Part shown: in pieces, positions 1 to 5,524 of the stretch
How the letters are laid out: each line of letters opens with the position of its first letter
How positions within the stretch are numbered: position 1 is the first letter of the stretch
From: Opitutaceae bacterium
GTDB lineage: Bacteria > Verrucomicrobiota > Verrucomicrobiia > Opitutales > Opitutaceae
NCBI GenBank assembly: GCA_029979145.1
Contig: JAPOIC010000151.1
Span: forward strand, 1-5,524
Direction of reading: 5' to 3'
Length of the DNA: 5,524 bases
The notes under the pieces: model-generated
Databases searched by the model: none
Seen by the model: the letters and a program-made list of their open reading frames with translations, nothing else
What the model was told of the DNA's origin: nothing
Position numbers and translations under genes: made by a program

Positions 1-630
1 GACTGCGTTGATTGCAGTCGTTGCGTCCAGGTCTGCCCCACCGGCATCGATATCCGCCAAGGACTGCAGATGGAATGCATCGGCTGCACTGCATGCATCG
101 ACGCCTGCGACGACGTCATGCAGCGCCTGCACCGTCCCAAGGGACTCATTCGCTACGATTCTCAATCCGCCCTGGCCGGCGGCAAGACCAAGTGGATCCG
201 CCCGCGCACCTTGCTCTACGGCGTCCTGCTCTTGATCGGGGCGAGCGTCGCGTCGTGGGCCGTATCCACCCTGAAACCGGCCAACGTCAGCGTCACTCGC
301 ATCACCGGCGCACCCTACATCGTCACCGAAGACGCGGTCCGCAATCAGTTCCTCATCCGCCTGATCAACAAGCGTGCCCATGAGGCTGATTTCGTCGTCA
401 CGGTCGACTCCCCCGTGACCATTGCGCGCACCGGTCTGGACGGCTCTGTCCCGGTCGGCGCCATCGGTGAGGAAGTGCGTCCGCTCGTGCTCGTTGTCCC
501 GCGCGCCGATTACGCCGGGCCGTTCACCTTCACCATCACCGCCACGGACGCCCAGCACAGTTTCACCATCACCCGCGAAGTGCAGTTCCTCGGGCCCGAC
601 GCCCGGTTGCTGAAGGAGGAAACACCTTGA
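1..630 (+). CDS. ccoG: CcoG/FixG/RdxA cbb3 oxidase maturation protein, C-terminal part (5' end outside window)
   Basis: The frame is open from the first base and gives 209 residues before TGA at 628-630. Residues 2-13 (window numbering) form CxxCxxCxxxCP (C2, C5, C8, C12), and residues 26-36 form a second CxxCxxCxxxC (C26, C29, C32, C36): the paired 4Fe-4S ferredoxin motifs of CcoG. A basic stretch is followed by a membrane helix at about 70-88, then a beta-rich tail (about 95-209) matching the Ig-like FixG C-terminal domain. The family is an inner-membrane protein of cbb3 oxidase assembly, shown in other bacteria to reduce Cu(II) to Cu(I) so that CcoI can transport it. The missing upstream part should hold the N-terminal membrane helices. 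An internal ATG at base 70 is not the start, because the first cysteine motif lies upstream of it in frame. The gene overlaps the next by 4 bases. Family assignment is very secure; the start cannot be seen. Confidence 0.96.
   Translation, partial: DCVDCSRCVQVCPTGIDIRQGLQMECIGCTACIDACDDVMQRLHRPKGLIRYDSQSALAGGKTKWIRPRTLLYGVLLLIGASVASWAVSTLKPANVSVTRITGAPYIVTEDAVRNQFLIRLINKRAHEADFVVTVDSPVTIARTGLDGSVPVGAIGEEVRPLVLVVPRADYAGPFTFTITATDAQHSFTITREVQFLGPDARLLKEETP
613..621 (+). promoter_or_regulatory. Strong Shine-Dalgarno for the TTG-start small gene
   Basis: The sequence AAGGAGGAA lies inside the last codons of ccoG. The end of its GGAGG core is 7 bases before TTG at 627, which is ideal spacing. It is the only strong Shine-Dalgarno in the window and decides both the start and the reality of the 49-codon gene. 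No comparable motif precedes the later genes of this operon, which appear to rely on overlapping stop/start codons. Confidence 0.8.
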
Positions 631-776
631 ACGCACCGCGCAAGAAAAGCCGGATCTGGCTGTGGGTGGTCGCCGCCTTCGTCGTGCAACTCTTGGCTTG
701 GGGTTTCTGGCTCACGCTGGCCTCCAACCACCCGGTGGAAGACGTGCCGCTCGCCACCCGGCCGGGGTTGAAGTGA
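627..776 (+). CDS. Small single-helix membrane protein in the fixH/ccoH position
   Basis: This 49-residue gene starts with TTG at 627, overlapping the ccoG stop as TTGA, and ends at TGA 774-776, which shares its A with the ATG of the next gene. The product has a basic N-terminus (residues 1-9, with R5, K6, K7, R9), one hydrophobic tryptophan-rich helix (about 10-32, with W11, W13, W25, W28) and a short tail containing SNHPVEDVPL. The positive-inside rule puts the tail in the periplasm. In many cbb3 clusters this slot, directly after ccoG, holds fixH/ccoH, a protein of roughly 150 residues with one N-terminal helix and a periplasmic domain. Here only the helix and a stub exist, and I see no FixH core motif such as the DYY segment. 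It could be a reduced FixH or an unrelated small assembly factor. The strong Shine-Dalgarno and tight overlaps make the gene credible; its function is inferred only from neighbours. Confidence 0.72.
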   Translation: MNAPRKKSRIWLWVVAAFVVQLLAWGFWLTLASNHPVEDVPLATRPGLK

Positions 777-1471
777 TGGAGCTCGCCGCCGTCAATTCCC
801 CCGCCGCGGCCTTCGTCGCGGGCCTCGTCACCAGCCTGCACTGCGCCGGGATGTGCGGTCCACTCGCCTGCACCTTGATGCCCGTCAAGGGCGACCGCGC
901 CGACGCCTCGACGGTCAGCAGCATCTATCACGGCACACGCCTCTTCAGCTACGCCCTGCTCGGTGGACTCGCCGGCGGACTGGGCCGAATGCCGCTGACT
1001 TGGCTCAACGACAGCGTGCTGCGCTGGCTGCCGTGGGTCATGGTCCTGTTTTTTGTCGGACTCGCGCTGCGCTGGGACCGCTACCTGCCGCGACCGATGT
1101 TTCTCTCGCGCCTGTTGGTGAAGCTCAATCCGCACCTCCGCGGCAGCTCGAAAGTTCGCTCGGCCGCGATGCTCGGGCTCGCCACCCCGCTCCTGCCCTG
1201 CGGGCCGCTCTATTTTCTCCTCGGACTCGCACTGCTGTCCGGCTCCGCCCTGCGCGGCGTCGAGTTCATGCTGGCCTTCGGCCTCGGCACCATCCCGTTG
1301 TTGTGGCTGGCGCAGTCGCAGTTCCACTGGATCCGCCAACGCCTATCGCCACTCTGGTTTGACCGCGCCCGGATCACCCTTGCGCTCGCCAGCGCCCTGA
1401 TCGTCGGCTGGCGCCTGCGCAGCACGCTCGGGTTTCCCGGCCCCGACGTGAACAACCTGATCTGCTTCTGA
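776..1471 (+). CDS. DsbD_2-type ("sulfite exporter TauE/SafE-like") membrane protein of the cbb3/copper cluster
   Basis: Translation gives 231 residues from ATG 776. I chose this over the longer open frame because that ATG overlaps the preceding stop by one base and the conserved N-terminus follows at once. About six hydrophobic segments are visible. The first contains TSLHCAGMCGPL (residues 19-30: H22, C23, M26, C27), and a later one contains ATPLLPCGPLYFLL (136-149: C142). These two motifs typify the DsbD_2 membrane family (PF13386), often auto-named sulfite exporter. The protein ends in LICF, with C230 near the terminus. Members are frequently found beside ccoI/ccoG. The conserved Cys, Met and His residues suggest thiol-redox or copper handling rather than sulfite export, but this is inference. 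It is translationally coupled to ccoI by a one-base stop/start overlap (TGATG at 1469-1473). Family call is secure; substrate unknown. Confidence 0.9.
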   Translation: MELAAVNSPAAAFVAGLVTSLHCAGMCGPLACTLMPVKGDRADASTVSSIYHGTRLFSYALLGGLAGGLGRMPLTWLNDSVLRWLPWVMVLFFVGLALRWDRYLPRPMFLSRLLVKLNPHLRGSSKVRSAAMLGLATPLLPCGPLYFLLGLALLSGSALRGVEFMLAFGLGTIPLLWLAQSQFHWIRQRLSPLWFDRARITLALASALIVGWRLRSTLGFPGPDVNNLICF

Positions 1472-3828
1472 TGCCCGCTGCAGCGCAGACCAAACCCGTC
1501 TGCCGGCATTGCGGGGCGCCGTTGCCGGACGAGGCGGCGCGCACCTCCGGTTTCTGCTGTGCCGGCTGTGCCTACGTCTATCGCTTGGTCCACGAGAGCG
1601 GCCTGGAAGGCTACTATCGAATCAAGGACGACCTGACGCCACCGGTGGACGCCGCGGTCTTTCAAACCCGCGACTTCGATTGGCTCGACGAATTGCAACG
1701 CGAGGCCGAAGCCGTCGCCGGCAGCGACTCGCCCCGCACGATCCTCGGCCTCCAAGGCATTTCCTGCGCCGGCTGTGTGTGGCTGATCGAAAAGCTTTTT
1801 ACCCAACTCCCCGGCGCCCGCCGCATCAACGTCAACGCCCAGCTCGGCGAGATGGAGCTCAGCTGGACCGCGGGAGAATTCTCCCTCGCGGGCTTCGCCC
1901 GGCGACTCCACGCCTTCAATTACCTCGTGGGCCCGCATGACGCCGAGTCCGCCGAGCCGGAATCGCGCGGCCTGGTCCGCCGGATCGGCCTGACCACCGC
2001 CTTCGCCCTCAACGTCATGCTCTTCACCCTGCCGTCGTATTTCGGCATGGAGGAGACCTTCACCTACGCGGGGCTCTTTGGAACGCTGTCGCTGGTCTTC
2101 GGCACGTTGAGCGTCCTCGCCGGCGGCGGCTATTTCTTCCAACGCGCCTGGCAGGGGCTGCGTTTCGGCATCCTGCACATCGACCTGCCCATCTCCCTCG
2201 GCATCGTCGGCGCCTACGCGGGCTCGCTTTACGGGTGGATCGTCGGCCACGAGGGCTACGTCTACTTCGATTTCGTCGCGACCTTCATTGTCCTGATGCT
2301 TACCGGTCGCTGGGCGCAGGTGGCCGCGGTCGAGCGCAACCGCCGTCGGCTGCTTGCCCTGCAACCCCGACCGCAGCACCTCACCGTCATCCAATCCGAC
2401 GGGACGCGGCAACGCCTGGCCCCCGAGCACCTCGCGGTCGGCCAGACCTTGGAATTGCGCTCCGGCCAGATTCTCCCCGTCGAGGCCACGTTGGAATCCG
2501 GCGCCGCCGAATTCTCCCTCGCCTCCATCAACGGCGAGGCCGCCCCGCGCGCCTTTTCCGCCGGCCAGCGCGTCCCCGCCGGTTCCCTGCTGCTTTCCCG
2601 CATCGCCGTCCGCCTGACCGCCCGCCAGGCATGGTCGCAATCGCTACTCGCGGAACTCACCGCGCGCCGCAGCGAGGACGCCGCGCGGCATCCCCTGCTT
2701 GAGCGCATCGTCCAAGGTTACCTCATCGGCATTCTCGTGATCGCCGCCGGTGCCGGCATGGCTTGGGGTTTTGGCACCGGCGACCTGCTGCACACCGGCG
2801 CGGTGGTCACCGCCATCCTCGTCGTCTCGTGTCCATGCGCCATCGGCTTGGCCTTTCCCTTGGCCGAGGAAATGGCCTCGGTGGCGTTGCGCCGCCGCGG
2901 CGTGTTTGTGCGCAACCCCAGCCTCTGGCCGCGCCTGCAGCGCGTGCGCAAGATGCTTTTCGACAAGACCGGCACACTCACCCTTGAGACTCCCGTCTTG
3001 GAAAATCCGGCCGTGCTCGCTGGCTTGGACGATACCGCACGCCAAGCGTTGTTCACGCTGGTGCAGGATAATCCCCACCCGGTAAGCCAGTGTCTGCTCG
3101 AGAACCTGCTCGCGCTGGGGCCGGCACCGAAGCCGTTGCCCGGTGAAGTGATTGAGGAAGTCGGAAGCGGCGTCGCGATCGGCGACTGGTCCTTGGGGCG
3201 TCCCGGGTGGCGTAGTCCGGCCGGAGCCTTTGGCACAGTGCTGGCGCACGGCCCACGGACGATTGCGGTTTTTGCCCTGCGCGACGCGGTCCGGCAGGAT
3301 GCAGCGGACGAACTTCGCGCCTTGGCCACCATGGGCTTCGCTGCGCACATCCTCAGCGGCGACGATCCGCCCAAGGTGCGCGCCCTAACCCGTGAGTTGG
3401 GTCTGCCTGACGAGGCCGGTCACGGACACCTTACTCCGCAGGCCAAAGCCGATTGGTTGCGCGAAAACACCCGCGAGGATGCCCTGATGCTGGGCGACGG
3501 GATGAACGACAGCCTGGCCTTCGACGCGGCCTATTGCCGGGGCACCCCGGTGGTGCACCGCGGCGTGCTGGAGCAGAAGGCCGATTTCTATTACCTCGGA
3601 CGCGGGATCGGCGGCATTCTCGCGCTGTTTGCCGTAAACCAAGTCCGGCGCCGCACCGAATGGGCCATCTTGATCTTTTCGGTGGTCTACAACGTCCTGG
3701 CCGTGGGTTTCGCCGCCGCCGGCCACATCAATCCCTTGGTGGCCGCGGTGCTGATGCCGGCCAATTCGCTCTTCACGTTGGCGCTGGTGTCCTTCGGGAT
3801 GCGCCGGGCGTTTGCCCCGCCGGAAACC

Positions 3829-3861
3829 AAAATCGCCCCGGGACCGGAGCCGCGGGGCGAT
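3829..3861 (-). terminator. Rho-independent terminator of tRNA-Tyr, embedded in the ccoI 3' end
   Basis: An inverted repeat pairs ATCGCCCCG (3832-3840) with CGGGGCGAT (3853-3861), a perfect 9-bp stem with a 12-base loop. Read on the minus strand, the hairpin begins 4 bases after the encoded CCA end of tRNA-Tyr and is followed directly by a run of four T (complement of A at 3829-3832). That is the order expected for termination of the tRNA transcript. On the plus strand no T run follows, so it is not a good terminator for ccoI. The T tract is short and no termination has been measured. Confidence 0.7.
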
Positions 3862-3865
3862 AAAG

Positions 3866-3951
<86 letters not shown>

Positions 3952-4058
3952 GAGGAAAGAGGGCGGAAATTCGCGGCTATGCGCCCCGAGTTCAAGGTTT
4001 TTTTAGCATCGTCTTGGCCCCCTCCCGCCCCGAGGCTGCCCCCGCTCCCGCCCGGCCC
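3952..4058. other. Intergenic region between tRNA-Tyr and cls
   Basis: This 107-base gap is shared by two divergently read genes. It must contain the tRNA-Tyr promoter and probably the cls promoter and leader. The half nearer the tRNA carries the candidate tRNA promoter and the seven-T run at 3998-4004. The half nearer cls (about 4018-4058) is a C-rich pyrimidine tract with no Shine-Dalgarno. No convincing -35/-10 pair is visible on the plus strand; the best -10-like hexamer, TAGCAT at 4004-4009, has no good -35 partner. Confidence 0.6.
3967..4004 (-). promoter_or_regulatory. Candidate promoter of tRNA-Tyr
   Basis: On the minus strand, TTGAAC (plus 3990-3995) could serve as a -35 box. A 17-base spacer separates it from GAATTT (plus 3967-3972), a poor -10 match. 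A run of seven A (plus-strand T at 3998-4004) lies directly upstream of the -35, like an UP element, and a GC-rich CCGCCC follows the -10 as in stringently controlled stable-RNA promoters. The predicted start is about nine bases before the mature tRNA end. The position is right, but the -10 is weak, so this is tentative. Confidence 0.33.
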
Positions 4059-5498
4059 ATGGATTACCTGATTTCGCACCCCTACCTGCAGGCTGTGCTG
4101 TCGCATATGTTGACGGTCGCGGGCTTCATTTTGGCCGTATTTTTGATCGCCCGCCTCATTAGCGAAAAGCGTCAGCCGGGGAACACCTTCGCCTGGCTGC
4201 TGGGCATCGTGCTTATCCCCTACCTCGGCGTGCCGCTCTACCTGCTTTTCGGCGGGCGCAAGCTTCGCCGCCTGATGAATCGCAAGTCCCGCCTCACCCC
4301 CGCCGTCGCGGACGACAAGGTGGAAGCCGGCTCCTGCGCCGAAAGGCACGTCGCGCGGGCGGTGCGAAATGCGGGCGGTTCCCTGCCCCTCGGTCGCAAT
4401 GAAATGACGCTGCTCACCAATGGCGAAGATGCCTACCGCGCGCTCGCCCAGGGCATCGAGGAGGCCAAGGAGTGCATTCACATCACGACCTTCATTCTGG
4501 GTCGCGAAGATACGGGCAAACGCATCGTGCAACTGCTGGCCAAGCGCGCGCGTGAAGGCATCCGGGTCCGCCTGTTGCTCGATTCCGTCGGCTCGATGTT
4601 TATCCGCAGCGGCTTCGTCGCGCCGATAATTGAGGCAGGCGGCGAGGTGCAGTGGTTCATGCGCGTTCTGCCGCTGGCCTCGCGCGGTTCCGCCAACCTG
4701 CGCAGTCACCGCAAAATCGCGGTCTTCGACCACCGCACGGCCATCGTGGGCGGACACAACATCGCGCGGGAATACATGGGCGCAAGACCTTGGGCCAAGC
4801 GCTGGACCGACTTTGGCGCCGTGATCCAAGGCCCCGCCGCCGCGATGCTCAATGACGTGTTCATTGCCGATTGGTGCTTTGCCAGCGGCCAGCCCATTGA
4901 GAACGTTCGCGCCGAAGTTCCGGCCACCGCCTTTGCCGGTTCGGGCGGCACCGCCGAACTGCAGGTGATCGTCAGTGGACCCGACGTCAACGGCGACCCG
5001 CTCTACGAGGGCCTTGTGGCCATGATACAGTCCGCCGCGCGCCGCATCGTGATCATTACGCCCTACTTCATCCCCGATGAAGTCCTGCAACGTTCGCTCA
5101 TCGTCAAGGCGCGCTCCGGCATCGATATCACGCTCCTGGTCCCGGCGAGGTCCAACCACCCGGTGACCGACTTCGCCCGCAAACACTACCTGCGCGAGCT
5201 CCGCGAGGCCGGCGTCATCATCAAGCTCCACGGACCGGGGATGATGCACAGCAAGGCCACCATCATTGACGACACCATCGCCTTGTTCGGTTCGGCCAAT
5301 TTCGACCTGCGCAGCTTGTTCGTGAATTTCGAAATCGGTGTCCTAGTCCACTCGCGGAAGGAAGTCGCAGCCATGTCGAATTGGGCTCAGTCCCTCCTCA
5401 ACCGGGCCAAGGATGCCAAACCGGCCAAGCGCGGCCGCTTCCACTTCGCTCATTCGCTCGTTGAAGACCTCAGCCGCCTGCTCGCGCCGTTGCTCTGA
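4059..5498 (+). CDS. cls: Cardiolipin synthase, phospholipase D superfamily (ClsA-like)
   Basis: The enzyme joins two phosphatidylglycerol molecules into cardiolipin plus glycerol at the inner membrane. The 479-residue product is close to the usual family length of about 480. Two N-terminal helices (about 12-31 and 44-64, the second reading LIPYLGVPLYLLFGG) match the PLDc_N anchor. Both catalytic HKD motifs are complete: H217-K219-D224 followed by GG(231-232)xN234, and H397-K399-D404 followed by GSAN (411-414). TPYFIPDE (334-341) precedes the second motif, as in the family. I chose ATG 4059 because the MDYLI start leads directly into the first helix. An in-frame TTG at 4014 would add a proline/alanine-rich 15-residue leader unlike the family. 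Neither start has a Shine-Dalgarno. The gene has no functional link to the copper operon and is separated from it by the opposed tRNA. The reading frame is intact. Confidence 0.95.
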   Translation: MDYLISHPYLQAVLSHMLTVAGFILAVFLIARLISEKRQPGNTFAWLLGIVLIPYLGVPLYLLFGGRKLRRLMNRKSRLTPAVADDKVEAGSCAERHVARAVRNAGGSLPLGRNEMTLLTNGEDAYRALAQGIEEAKECIHITTFILGREDTGKRIVQLLAKRAREGIRVRLLLDSVGSMFIRSGFVAPIIEAGGEVQWFMRVLPLASRGSANLRSHRKIAVFDHRTAIVGGHNIAREYMGARPWAKRWTDFGAVIQGPAAAMLNDVFIADWCFASGQPIENVRAEVPATAFAGSGGTAELQVIVSGPDVNGDPLYEGLVAMIQSAARRIVIITPYFIPDEVLQRSLIVKARSGIDITLLVPARSNHPVTDFARKHYLRELREAGVIIKLHGPGMMHSKATIIDDTIALFGSANFDLRSLFVNFEIGVLVHSRKEVAAMSNWAQSLLNRAKDAKPAKRGRFHFAHSLVEDLSRLLAPLL

Positions 5499-5524
5499 AA
5501 GCGGATTTAAAAAAATTCAGAAGC

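Noticed and set aside
662..775. Upstream extension of the DsbD_2 protein start to 662
   Set aside because: The extension overlaps the small gene in another frame, is Arg/Gly/Pro-rich and lies before the conserved N-terminus. ATG 776, coupled to the preceding stop, is much better.
1876..2521. 13-base repeat GAATTCTCCCTCG at 1876-1888 and 2509-2521 within ccoI
   Set aside because: Both encode EFSLA in different domains with no flanking similarity; coincidental codon use.
1210..2640. Long minus-strand open frame (476 codons) opposite ccoI and the DsbD_2 gene
   Set aside because: It lies wholly antisense to well-supported genes with diagnostic motifs. Its product is a low-hydrophobicity G/A/E/D/R/Q-rich string with no recognisable motif, as expected from high-GC shadow frames.
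3961..4004. Possible plus-strand terminator after ccoI (GGGCG 3961-3965 with CGCCC 3982-3986, then seven T)
   Set aside because: The stem is only 5 bp with a 16-base loop, and the T run starts 11 bases after the stem. The T run is better explained as an A-tract upstream of the tRNA promoter on the other strand.
5495..5520. Short inverted repeat CTGAA/TTCAG around the AT-rich stretch after cls
   Set aside because: Only 5 bp with a 16-base AT-rich interior, and the window ends just after it. Not enough to call a terminator for cls or for a gene beyond the edge.

Overview
The window is high-GC bacterial DNA (about two thirds G+C by eye) with almost no non-coding space. It holds the 3' part of a maturation cluster for cbb3-type cytochrome c oxidase, then a tRNA-Tyr gene on the opposite strand, then a cardiolipin synthase gene. 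An aerobic or microaerobic Gram-negative bacterium is implied: cbb3 oxidase maturation genes, a PLD-type cardiolipin synthase, and a CCA-encoding class II tRNA-Tyr. Protein style and the variant CcoI motifs feel closest to Verrucomicrobiota (Opitutaceae-like). This is an impression, not a proof; a proteobacterium is not excluded.

Layout. Bases 1-630 (+) are the C-terminal part of ccoG, cut by the window edge: two 4Fe-4S cysteine motifs, one membrane helix and the Ig-like FixG tail. A 49-codon gene (627-776) begins with TTG inside the ccoG stop, behind a near-perfect Shine-Dalgarno. It encodes a one-helix membrane peptide in the slot usually held by ccoH/fixH. Next is a polytopic membrane protein of the DsbD_2 / 'TauE-like' family (776-1471), then the copper P-type ATPase ccoI (1471-3903). 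The three junctions overlap by 4, 1 and 1 base, so this is one translationally coupled operon.

Function. CcoG is known in other bacteria as a membrane cupric reductase, and CcoI pumps Cu(I) across the inner membrane for insertion into the CcoN subunit. The small membrane peptide and the DsbD_2 protein are probably accessory to this copper-delivery route. Neither a full-length FixH nor a CcoS is present here.

The most unusual point is the 3' end of ccoI. Its reading frame stays open through the probable terminator of the convergent tRNA-Tyr gene and 38 bases into the tRNA itself, so the last roughly 20 residues of CcoI are antisense to tRNA sequence and its terminator. A 107-base gap after the tRNA holds a candidate tRNA promoter and the start region of cls. 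The cls gene (4059-5498) encodes a complete two-HKD cardiolipin synthase. The last 26 bases are AT-rich with no feature I can support.

I see no CRISPR array, insertion sequence, prophage gene or clearly novel system. The observations worth follow-up are local: the ccoI/tRNA overlap, the mini-gene in the fixH slot, and unusual ATPase motifs.
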